From JAXMCI01 sp046349435 (GTDB lineage: Bacteria; Pseudomonadota; Alphaproteobacteria; Dongiales; Dongiaceae), in contig JAXMCI010000051.1 of NCBI GenBank assembly GCA_046349435.1, forward strand, positions 1 through 42,335: a stretch of DNA of 42,335 bases. The letters run 5' to 3'. A program made the translations under genes and the position numbers. Below, one piece after another: positions 25,008 to 31,994 of this stretch. The notes beneath the pieces were generated by a model. The model did no database searches. It was not told where the DNA came from and was given only the letters and a program-made list of their open reading frames with translations. Within the stretch, counting starts at the first letter, position 1. Each line of letters begins with the position of its first letter.

Positions 25008-26068
25008 CCCCGTCCTCCCGGCGCGGCGGATGAGCCGCGCACCACCAGCTCTGCGGCGAACAGCTCGTCCGCCGGCGGCTCGCCGGCGCCGCCATGGATC
25101 CGCTGGATCAGCCGCTCGACCGCGGCGGCGGCGAGCCGGTCGAGCGGCTGGCGCACCGTGGTGAGCGGCGGATCGACGAACTGGCCGATGACGATGTCGT
25201 CGATGCCGACCACCGAGACGTCGCCCGGCACCCGGCCGCCGCACTCGCGCACCGCGGCGCAGGCGCCGATCGCATGCATGTCGTTGAGCGCGACCAGCGC
25301 GGTCGGCGGCTCGGCGAGGCGGAGCAGGGCGAGCGCGCCGGCCCGGCCGTGCTCGGCGGCGTTGGTGTCGTCGAAGCCGCGGCTCGCCGGCTCGCCCGCC
25401 ACCAGCGCCGCGTCGGCGGGCAGCCCGGCCTCGGCCAGCGCGCGGCGATAGCCGGCCAGACGGTCGCGCCGCGAGGCGGTGGGGGTGGCGCCGGTGATGT
25501 AGCCGATCCGGCGGTGGCCGAGCCCGATCAGGTGGCGGGTGGCGAGATAGCCCGCCTGGTCGTTGTCCATGCTGACGCTGTCGATGGCGGGCTCGCCGCG
25601 GCCGCCGTCGCCGAGCCGGCGGTCGAAGGCCACGATGTGCAGCCCGCGCCCGACCAGGTCGGCGAAATGCTCGAGGTCGAGCGGCGAGGAGCCGGCGATG
25701 ATGCCGCGGATGCCGAACCGCAGGAACTCCTCGGCATAGCGCCGCTCGCGCACGGGGTCGCGCAGGCTGTTGCCGAGCAGCACCTGGAAGCCGCGGGCCT
25801 GCGCCGCCTCCTCGACGGCGCGCGCCAGCGCCCCGTGGAAGGGGTTGGCGACCGATGGCACCAGCAGCCCCAGCACCGGCACGAAGCCGGTCTTGAGCTG
25901 CCGCGCCGCCCAGCTCGGCCGGTAGCCCAGCCCCTCGATCGCCTCCTCGATCCGCGCCATCGTCTCCGGCCGCATCCGGTGCGCCCGCCCGTTCAGCAGG
26001 TTGGACACCGTGCTGACCGAGGTGCCGGCCAGCCGGGCCACGTCGCTGATGCGGGGCCGATCGGTCAT
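25004..26068 (-). CDS. LacI-family transcriptional repressor
   Basis: 354 aa. The helix-turn-helix at residues 5-25 (ISDVARLAGTSVSTVSNLLNG) and hinge (RIEEAIEGLGYRPSWAARQLK) are textbook LacI family, followed by a sugar-binding-type core from VPVLGLLVPSVANPFHGALA to SVVGIDDIVIGQFVDPPLTTV. ATG 26068 starts the canonical MTDRPRISDVA; an upstream in-frame start at 26158 would run through the putative operator. It heads the minus-strand operon and faces the aldolase-kinase operon across 559 nt. It is the likely inducer-controlled switch for both; the inducer is unknown. Confidence 0.93.
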   Translation of the reverse strand: MTDRPRISDVARLAGTSVSTVSNLLNGRAHRMRPETMARIEEAIEGLGYRPSWAARQLKTGFVPVLGLLVPSVANPFHGALARAVEEAAQARGFQVLLGNSLRDPVRERRYAEEFLRFGIRGIIAGSSPLDLEHFADLVGRGLHIVAFDRRLGDGGRGEPAIDSVSMDNDQAGYLATRHLIGLGHRRIGYITGATPTASRRDRLAGYRRALAEAGLPADAALVAGEPASRGFDDTNAAEHGRAGALALLRLAEPPTALVALNDMHAIGACAAVRECGGRVPGDVSVVGIDDIVIGQFVDPPLTTVRQPLDRLAAAAVERLIQRIHGGAGEPPADELFAAELVVRGSSAAPGGRG

Positions 26069-26075
26069 CGGGGGT

Positions 26076-26093
26076 TGGTAGATCGTTTCACCA
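26076..26093. promoter_or_regulatory. candidate LacI-family operator
   Basis: TGGTAGATCGTTTCACCA is an 18-bp imperfect dyad (six of nine base pairs symmetric) centred on CG, the architecture expected of LacI-family sites. It ends 7 nt before the LacI start, fitting autoregulation. Confidence 0.5.
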
Positions 26094-26627
26094 GACGTGT
26101 TTAGCACAGATGTATCGCTGCTCCCAGGCGGTTTGGGTGTGCGGCGCTGGGCACCCAACCCGCCCCATCGTGGTTCAGCCCGGGCGGTCGCGCCTGGTCT
26201 CGAGCGGCCTGTGATGGCGGCCTCAATTCGCAGCGGGCCGGCCGAGCCGCCGAGCTGGGCGACCCGGCGGAGCGGGAAACTGACCGCTTGCCGACCGACG
26301 CATTTTTAATGTATTATGCGTATCTCTCTGGTGCCGCCTTTGTCAGGATCGCAATGCCCGGCGCGCCGGAGGACGCATGCTCCCCGCCGGGCATGGGGTT
26401 GATCGCGCGCATTTCGGCATTTGCCCGGCAGTCCCGCGGAGATTGCGGCCAGCGCACGGCCCGCGGGACGACCAGGACTTCTCCTCGCCGGACGTCCCGG
26501 CCGCCCGCCGCTGAGCCGCTCCGCCCGCACCGCACCCGCACTCCACCCGCACGGGCCGCTCGGCTTGTCATCCCCGGTCGCCTCGACTAAACCTTCCCCC
26601 TCATTCCCGCAGCGAAAGGTTGCCGCC
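26094..26627. other. long intergenic region between the divergent catabolic operons
   Basis: About 530 nt with no convincing gene. It holds one AT-rich island (about 26300-26330) with a candidate promoter at 26288-26317; the rest is GC-rich without recognisable motifs. ORFs that cross it have no family features, and their proline/arginine-rich composition fits non-coding GC-rich sequence. Confidence 0.6.
26288..26317 (+). promoter_or_regulatory. candidate sigma-70 promoter of the aldolase-kinase operon
   Basis: TTGCCG (26288-26293), an 18-nt spacer and TATTAT (26312-26317) in the only clearly AT-rich patch of the region. A start near 26325 would leave a leader of about 300 nt before the GTG at 26628. 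Confidence 0.4.
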
Positions 26628-27422
26628 GTGCCGCGTCTCGTCCTCGGAGAGAAGGCCCTCGTCATCGCCATGGACCATGCCCGCACGCTCGGCGTCACGC
26701 CGGGGCTGGAGAATCCCGGCGCCGTGCTCGACGCGGTGATCGCCGCGGGGGCGGACGGGGTGATGACCACCTACGGCGTGATCAAGCACTACCGCGACAA
26801 GCTGATCGGGCGGGTGCCGACCTACCTCCGGCTCGATGGCGGGCCGACCCGCTATCGCGAGGACTGGCTGCGCTACACCGAGTGGAGCCTGCTGCACACC
26901 GTCGAGGATGCCCGCCGGCTCGGCGTCGACGGCGTCTGCGTCATGGGCTTCATGGGCGGCCCGGTGGAGATGCGCACCTACGAGATCGTCGCCCGGGTGG
27001 TCGGCGACTGCCGCGCCGACGGTCTGCCGGTGATGGTCGAGGCGCTGCCCTGCCTCGGCGTCGAGCGGATCCCCGACCCGCTGGCGGCCGAGCCGATGGC
27101 CTCGGCCTCGCGCGTCGGGTTCGAGCTCGGCGCCGACATCGTCAAGACCTACTACACGGGCAGCCCGGAGAGCTTCCGCCAGGTCGTGCAGAACTGCCCG
27201 GTGCCGGTGCTGATCGCCGGCGGCGTCAAGATGGACACGCTGGAGGCCGCCCTCAAGGTCGTGCACGGCTCGGTCAAGGGCGGCGGCAAGGGCGTCGTCT
27301 TCGGCCGCAACATCTGGCAGAGCCCGAACGTCGCCGGGACGGTGGCGGCGCTGCGCGCCATCATCCATGACGGCGTCTCGGTCGCCGACGCCATGCGGAT
27401 CGCGGCCCCGCCGGTCCACTAG
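26628..27422 (+). CDS. class I (Schiff-base) aldolase of the DeoC/FbaB/LacD type
   Basis: 264 aa from GTG 26628, which follows a GAAAGG site by 8 nt; the longer in-frame reading before it is proline- and arginine-rich. The TIM-barrel start LVIAMDHARTLGVTPGLENP and the Schiff-base lysine in ELGADIVKTYYTGSPESF (Lys173) mark the DhnA/FbaB/LsrF/LacD group. PVPVLIAGGVKMDTLEAA is the phosphate-binding end of the barrel and GGGKGVVFGRNIWQ completes it. Members cleave a ketose phosphate to dihydroxyacetone phosphate or a related product. The next gene is a sugar kinase, so the likely sequence is kinase then aldolase. Confidence 0.85.
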   Translation: MPRLVLGEKALVIAMDHARTLGVTPGLENPGAVLDAVIAAGADGVMTTYGVIKHYRDKLIGRVPTYLRLDGGPTRYREDWLRYTEWSLLHTVEDARRLGVDGVCVMGFMGGPVEMRTYEIVARVVGDCRADGLPVMVEALPCLGVERIPDPLAAEPMASASRVGFELGADIVKTYYTGSPESFRQVVQNCPVPVLIAGGVKMDTLEAALKVVHGSVKGGGKGVVFGRNIWQSPNVAGTVAALRAIIHDGVSVADAMRIAAPPVH

Positions 27423-27452
27423 GACGCAGGCGGCGGGCGCGGGGAGTGCGCC

Positions 27453-29003
27453 ATGCCGGAGACCAGGCACGAGAGCGGGCATGACGGCCCGCTGATCGCC
27501 GGCCTCGACATCGGCACCAGCCGGATCAAGGCGGCGATCTTCGATCCCGCCGGCCGGCTGGCCGCCGTGGCCGACCAGCCGACCCCGACCATCACCACGC
27601 CCGAAGGCTGGGTCGAGTACGACGCCGAGGCGCTGTGGCAGGGGGCCGCCGCCTGCCTGCGCGCCGCGCTGGCGCAGTTGCCCGACCCCGCCGCGGTGGC
27701 CGGCGTCGGCATCGCCAGCATGGCCGAGGCCGGCGTGCCGCTCGACGCCGCCGGCCGGCCGCTCGCCCCGGTGATCGCCTGGTTCGACCGCCGCACCCTG
27801 CCGGAGGCGGAGTGGCTGCGGCAGACGATCGGCGAGGCGCGCCTGTTCGCCGCCTCGGGCCTCAAGGTCGAGCGCATCTTCGGCCTGACCAAGATCCTCT
27901 GGTTCAAGCGCCACCGGCCCGAGGTGCTCGCCGGCGCGGCGCGGTGGCTCAACATGGCCGACTGGATCGCCTACCGCCTGTCGGGCGTGCCGGCGACCGA
28001 CTACAGCCTGGCCTCGCGCACGCTCGCCCTCGACATCCACGCGCTGCGCTGGAACGAGCCGCTGCTCGCCGAGCTCGGCATCCCGGCCTCGCTGATGGCG
28101 CCGCTGGCGCCGAGCGGCGCCCGCCTCGGCCGGATCACCGCGGACGCCGCCGCGGCCACCGGCCTGCCGCGCCACGCGGTGGTCGGCGTCGGCGGCCACG
28201 ACCATGTCTGCGGCACCTTCGCCGCCGGGGCGGCGCGGCCCGGCATGCTGCTCGACAGCATGGGCACGGCCGAGGGGCTGCTGCTCGCCACGGCGCGGCC
28301 CACCGCCGACGAGAGCGTGATCCGCCAGGGCTTCGCCCAGGGCGCGCTGTGGGTCGACCGGCCGGTCTTCTACCTGATGGGCGGGCTCTACACCTCCGGG
28401 GCCAGCATCGAGTGGTTCCGCGAGGCGAGCGGGCGGGCCGACCACGCCACCCTGATCGCCGAGGCGGCTGCCGCCCCGCCCGGCAGCGGCGGCATCTGCT
28501 TCGTGCCGCATCTCCGCCTTTCCAGCAGCCCGCATCCCGACGATCGCGCGCGGGGCGCCTTCGTCGGCCTGACCTCGGAGGCGACTCGCGGCTGCCTGTT
28601 CCGCGCCGTGCTCGAGGGACTGGCCTTCGAGGCGGCGGCGGGCGTGAACGGCATGGCCGGGGTGCCGGAGGCGACGCCGCCGACGGCGATCCGCGCCATC
28701 GGCGGCAACCTGCGCAACCGGCTGCTGCTCGAGATCAAGGCGGCCGCCTACGGCCAGCCGATCGAGCTGGCGACCATCACCGAGAGCACGGCGCTGGGCG
28801 GCGCGCTCTGCGGCGGCCTGGCCGCCGGGGTCTATCCCGACGGCGAGGCGGCGGTGGCGGCGGTGGCCGGCGCGGCGCACGGCACGGTGATCGAGCCGGA
28901 CCCGGCGCTGACGGCGCGCTACCGCGCCATCTTCGAGCAGGTCTACAGCCGCGCCTACGAGGCGCTGCGCCCGCTCAACCATGCCATCGCCGCGCTCGGC
29001 TGA
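27453..29003 (+). CDS. FGGY-family carbohydrate kinase
   Basis: 516 aa, standard length. N-terminal ATP-phosphate motif IAGLDIGTSRIKAAIFD (residues 15-31), the second lobe with the catalytic base Asp250 in VGVGGHDHVCGTFAAG, and adenosine-site elements IRAIGGNLRNRLLLEIKA and TALGGALCGG. The family includes xylulokinase, ribulokinase, glycerol kinase and LsrK; the sugar cannot be assigned from sequence alone. It lies 30 nt after the aldolase gene and 13 nt before the thioesterase, forming one operon divergent from the LacI gene. Confidence 0.92.
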   Translation: MPETRHESGHDGPLIAGLDIGTSRIKAAIFDPAGRLAAVADQPTPTITTPEGWVEYDAEALWQGAAACLRAALAQLPDPAAVAGVGIASMAEAGVPLDAAGRPLAPVIAWFDRRTLPEAEWLRQTIGEARLFAASGLKVERIFGLTKILWFKRHRPEVLAGAARWLNMADWIAYRLSGVPATDYSLASRTLALDIHALRWNEPLLAELGIPASLMAPLAPSGARLGRITADAAAATGLPRHAVVGVGGHDHVCGTFAAGAARPGMLLDSMGTAEGLLLATARPTADESVIRQGFAQGALWVDRPVFYLMGGLYTSGASIEWFREASGRADHATLIAEAAAAPPGSGGICFVPHLRLSSSPHPDDRARGAFVGLTSEATRGCLFRAVLEGLAFEAAAGVNGMAGVPEATPPTAIRAIGGNLRNRLLLEIKAAAYGQPIELATITESTALGGALCGGLAAGVYPDGEAAVAAVAGAAHGTVIEPDPALTARYRAIFEQVYSRAYEALRPLNHAIAALG

Positions 29004-29016
29004 GAGGCGGACGCCG

Positions 29017-29445
29017 ATGGAGCCGGCCGCGCCGACGATCGCCGACTACCCGCTGCAGACCCACGAGAAGCTGCGCTACGGCGACACCGATCGCCAGGGC
29101 CACGTCAACAACGCCGTCTTCTCGACGATGCTCGAGACCGGCCGGGTCGAGCTGCTGCTGCCGCCGGACGCGCCGCTGCACGATCCCGGCTGCGCCTTCG
29201 TCATTGCCAGCCTGCATCTCGACTTCCACCGCGAGGTCAACTGGCCCGGGCAGGTCGACATCGGCACCCGGGTGGCGAAGATCGGCCGCAGCTCGGTGAC
29301 CCTGGAGCAGGCGCTGTTCCAGGGCGGCCGGTGCGTCGCCACGGCGACGACGGTGATCGTCCAGATGAACGAGGCCAGCCGCCGCTCCCACCCGCTGGGC
29401 GAGGCGGCGGTCCGCCGGTTCTCGGAGCTGATGCCGAAGGCCTGA
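29017..29445 (+). CDS. 4-hydroxybenzoyl-CoA-type hotdog thioesterase
   Basis: 142 aa single hotdog domain. The motif RYGDTDRQGHVNNAVFSTM carries the Asp of the 4HBT/YbgC-type thioesterases, followed by LDFHREVNWPGQVDIGTRV and VATATTVIVQMNEAS. It hydrolyses acyl-CoA or acyl-ACP thioesters. It follows the kinase gene by 13 nt with a GAGAGG site. Its place in a sugar operon may be a coincidence of cotranscription or may indicate an acylated intermediate. Confidence 0.85.
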   Translation: MEPAAPTIADYPLQTHEKLRYGDTDRQGHVNNAVFSTMLETGRVELLLPPDAPLHDPGCAFVIASLHLDFHREVNWPGQVDIGTRVAKIGRSSVTLEQALFQGGRCVATATTVIVQMNEASRRSHPLGEAAVRRFSELMPKA

Positions 29446-29461
29446 CGCCCCGCGCCGCCGC

Positions 29462-30370
29462 TCAGGCGAAGAAGCCGGGCATGCTGAACAGGTAGTTGGC
29501 GAAGCGCGGGACCGGGCCGTCGCTCAGGAAGTGCATGGCGAACTCGGTCTCGAGGTGGAAACCCCGTCGCAGCAGATGGTCGAGCGCGGCGTGGTTGGCG
29601 AGCGGCACCATCAGCAGGAGCGCCTCGCCGCTGCCGGCCATCGCCGTCTCGGCGTGGGCCAGGACCGCCGGGAAGTCGGCGGGATCGCGCAGCGCGAACG
29701 GGCCGCACCAGCGGCCGACATAGCCGTAGCCGATCGGCGCGCCGCCGCGCCGGTAGAGGAACCCGTGGCGGTCCTGAATGAGCCAGCGATGGTCGATCTC
29801 GCGCTCATAGCCGAGGATCTCGCGGTCGATGCCGTTGAGCAGCGCCAGCGTGGCGGCGTCGGCCGCGCAAGCCTCGGCCTCGAGACCCGGCGGGGCAGGC
29901 AGCGGCTCCGGCCGGCGGCGAACCTCGAGGATCGGGCATTGCGCGCGCAGGCCCAGCTTCATGTAGCGCGCCAGGGCGGCCGCGTCCGTCGTCGAGATCA
30001 CCGTGCGCCGGCCCGGCCGGCTGCCGGCGAAGGCTCGCTCCAGCAGGCCCTTGCCGACGCCGCTGCCCTGGGCGTCGGGAAGCACGAAGTAGTCGGTCAG
30101 CTGGGCGACGCCGTCGCGCGTGATGGCGCGGGCATAGCCGACCGCCCGCTCGCCGTCCTCGGCCAGCCAGCTGGCCGAGCCGGTGGCCGTGAGATGCTCG
30201 AACAGGGAGCGCCGGTCGCGCTGCCATGCGGCCGCCCAGGCGCGCGGGTCGGACAGCTCGACGTAGGGCGGCAGCCCGCGCTGCGCGAGCAGGTGGTTGA
30301 AGGTGGCGGCGAACAGCCGCCCCGAGGTCTCCGCCTCGCCGGCCGCGAACTGCCGGTATCGCACCGACAT
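29462..30370 (-). CDS. GNAT-family N-acetyltransferase, probable tandem GNAT
   Basis: 302 aa. The N-terminal half carries the acetyl-CoA loop (TDYFVLPDAQGSGVGKGLLERAF, the Q/R-x-x-G-x-G pattern). The C-terminal half, from about residue 160 (EAEACAADAATLALLNGIDREILG), has a GNAT-like layout with GYGYVGRW and NHAALDHLLRRGFHLE but no intact P-loop, suggesting a fused inactive second domain. The acceptor is unknown. It shares strand with the enolase-superfamily gene 126 nt upstream but is not tightly coupled to it, and it converges on the thioesterase gene. Confidence 0.82.
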   Translation of the reverse strand: MSVRYRQFAAGEAETSGRLFAATFNHLLAQRGLPPYVELSDPRAWAAAWQRDRRSLFEHLTATGSASWLAEDGERAVGYARAITRDGVAQLTDYFVLPDAQGSGVGKGLLERAFAGSRPGRRTVISTTDAAALARYMKLGLRAQCPILEVRRRPEPLPAPPGLEAEACAADAATLALLNGIDREILGYEREIDHRWLIQDRHGFLYRRGGAPIGYGYVGRWCGPFALRDPADFPAVLAHAETAMAGSGEALLLMVPLANHAALDHLLRRGFHLETEFAMHFLSDGPVPRFANYLFSMPGFFA

Positions 30371-30496
30371 GCCCCAGGTCCCCCGCGCCGGCTCGTTCTT
30401 CTGCGACCGCGGCGGCGCAACCGCACGGCCAAGGCTATCACGCGCGGCGTCCGCCCGGCCAGCCGGCCGACACCCCCGCCGACACCCCGCCGGCGC

Positions 30497-31660
30497 TCAG
30501 CCGCGCACGCGGTACCTCTCGACCGTCGCCTCGTCGAGCTCGATGCCGAGCCCCGGGCCGGTCGGCAGGGGCATGGCGCCGTCGCGGATCCCGGGCTCCG
30601 GCCGGACCAGGTCGCGGCGCAGCGGCGAGTGGTAGACGAAGGGCGAGATGAACTCGAAATAGGGCGCCGCCGGGCAGGCCGCCTGGAAGTGCCGGCCGGC
30701 GGCCGCGAGGATTCCGGTCTTCCAGCCATGCGGAATGACCTCGACGCCGGACAGCTCGCAGAGGTCGGCGATGCGGCGGATCTCGGTCAGGCCGCCGCAC
30801 CGGCTGATGTCGGGCTGCACCACGGCGACGCCGGCGCTCTCGATCCATTCGCGGATCTCCCAGCGCGTCGCGGCGAACTCGGCGCCGCAGATCCGGATCG
30901 GGCTGCGCTCGGCGAGCCGCGCATGCCCCGCCAGGTCGTCATGCTGCAGCGTCGCCTCGGCGAAGTAGATGTCGCAAGGCTCGATCCGCTTCAGCACCCA
31001 GAGCGCGTCGTGCCAGCTCTGCCAGCGATAGCCGAAATCGACCATCATGACGATGCCGGAGCCGAGCGCGCGCCGGCCCTCGGCGATCGCCTCCACCAGC
31101 TCGCCGTCGCTGGCGATGTCGTCGTACATCACCTCCATCTTGACGGCGCGGAATCCCAGCGCCAGCGCCTGCTCGAACTGCCGCTTGGTGATGTCGAGCA
31201 GCTCGCGCAGGCTGCGCCCCTTGGGCAGCCCGGGATAGATCGTGCAATAGGGCCGCAGCGTGCTGCGGCGCGCCCCGCCCATCAGCTGGTAGGCCGGCAG
31301 TCCCAGCTGCTTGCCGGCGAGGTCGTGCAGCGCGATGTCGACGCCGGACAGCGCGTGGATGCCGAGCCCGCGGCGGCCGGGATAGAGGGTCGCGGCATAG
31401 AGATCCTGCCACAGCGCCGCGATGCCGACGGGATCGGCGCCGACCAGCCGGTCGGCGATGCGCTGGCTCCAGATGTGCGCGGTCGGCATCTCGATGTAGC
31501 TGCGCACCACCTCCGGCGGGGCGTCGCACTCGCCGATGCCGGTGCGGCCCTCGGCATCGGTGAGCCGGACGATCACGGTATCGACCGTGCCGTCGCAATC
31601 CAGCAGGTCCGCGCCGGTGACGCGCAGCGGAATGACCTCGACCTTCTCTATCGGCGACAT
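30497..31660 (-). CDS. enolase-superfamily enzyme (mandelate racemase subgroup, probable acid-sugar dehydratase)
   Basis: 387 aa. A capping domain (residues 1-120) is followed by the barrel. Catalytic elements: Lys174 in RAVKMEVMY, a K-x-E motif where the subgroup usually has K-x-K or K-x-H; metal ligands Asp in MMVDFGYRW, Glu in YFAEATLQHDD and Glu in CGAEFAATRW; and the His-Asp dyad with Asp in VVQPDISRCGGL and His311 in EVIPHGWKTG. Members dehydrate sugar acids (aldonates, aldarates). Start ATG 31660 follows directly on a candidate promoter. It is divergent from the FrcBCA-like transporter and may act on its substrate after oxidation. The specific sugar acid is not identifiable. Confidence 0.88.
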   Translation of the reverse strand: MSPIEKVEVIPLRVTGADLLDCDGTVDTVIVRLTDAEGRTGIGECDAPPEVVRSYIEMPTAHIWSQRIADRLVGADPVGIAALWQDLYAATLYPGRRGLGIHALSGVDIALHDLAGKQLGLPAYQLMGGARRSTLRPYCTIYPGLPKGRSLRELLDITKRQFEQALALGFRAVKMEVMYDDIASDGELVEAIAEGRRALGSGIVMMVDFGYRWQSWHDALWVLKRIEPCDIYFAEATLQHDDLAGHARLAERSPIRICGAEFAATRWEIREWIESAGVAVVQPDISRCGGLTEIRRIADLCELSGVEVIPHGWKTGILAAAGRHFQAACPAAPYFEFISPFVYHSPLRRDLVRPEPGIRDGAMPLPTGPGLGIELDEATVERYRVRG

Positions 31661-31707
31661 ATCTGGCTCGCTCCCGACCCCGCCGGGGCGACCCGCCCGG
31701 CCGGCGC

Positions 31708-31736
31708 AGGGTAGTGCGGAGGCCCGCGGAGGGCAA
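31708..31736 (-). promoter_or_regulatory. candidate sigma-70 promoter of the enolase-superfamily gene
   Basis: On the minus strand TTGCCC (31736-31731), 17 nt, TACCCT (31713-31708), with the start codon about 40 nt beyond the predicted transcription start. Confidence 0.4.
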
Positions 31737-31771
31737 AGCCGGCGCGCCGCAGCGGACGCCCGGATCTCCAT

Positions 31772-31864
31772 CCAGGCGATGCCGAGCGCCGCCACGACAA
31801 GCGGGTGGACGGGGCTCCAAGAGCAGCGGTCGAGCCTGGCCGGGATGTCGGTCTCGCCGATCAT
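31772..31864 (-). pseudogene. probable remnant of the N-terminus of an MFS transporter
   Basis: An ATG at 31864 (minus) opens 31 codons that look like the start of a major facilitator superfamily protein: MIGETDIPARLDRCSW followed by HPLVVAALGIAW, matching the cytoplasmic lead-in and first half of TM1 in many sugar-acid and aromatic-acid MFS carriers. After the Trp, where such proteins usually continue with LDGLEV-like sequence, the frame changes character (MEIRASAAARR). The rest of the gene is absent. It lies in the gap between the enolase-superfamily gene and the third ABC operon. Confidence 0.45.
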
Positions 31865-31900
31865 GAACTCTGGCAAACCGCCGCGGGCCACCCGGTTCCG

Positions 31901-31929
31901 TTGCCTCGCGCCCCGGCGCTTGCTACCGT
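31901..31929 (+). promoter_or_regulatory. candidate sigma-70 promoter of ABC operon 3
   Basis: TTGCCT (31901-31906), 17 nt, TACCGT (31924-31929); predicted start near 31936, leaving a leader of about 59 nt to ATG 31995. The -10 match is moderate. Confidence 0.35.
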
Positions 31930-31994
31930 CGCGGCAGGGAACGGCGTCCGTCGCTCCCGCAAATCCGAAACGCAGAACGATGGAGGGGAACGCC

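Noticed and set aside
26601..28982. Open frame of 793 codons antisense to the aldolase and kinase genes
   Set aside because: Same compositional signature of a shadow frame; the plus-strand genes carry catalytic residues and ribosome sites.
18669..29003. AI-2 uptake and processing (lsr) system, suggested by an RbsA-type ATPase, two permeases, a binding protein, an FGGY kinase and an LsrF-like aldolase
   Set aside because: No LsrG or LsrR is present, the regulator is LacI family, and the SDR, nitrilase and PhyH genes do not belong to lsr. Sequence alone cannot rule out an AI-2-like ligand, but the support is weak.
30371..30496. Terminator or promoter in the gap between the enolase-superfamily gene and the GNAT gene
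   Set aside because: Only short GC repeats (GGTGTCGGCGGG-type) and an isolated GATAGC; no convincing stem with T-run and no -35 partner.
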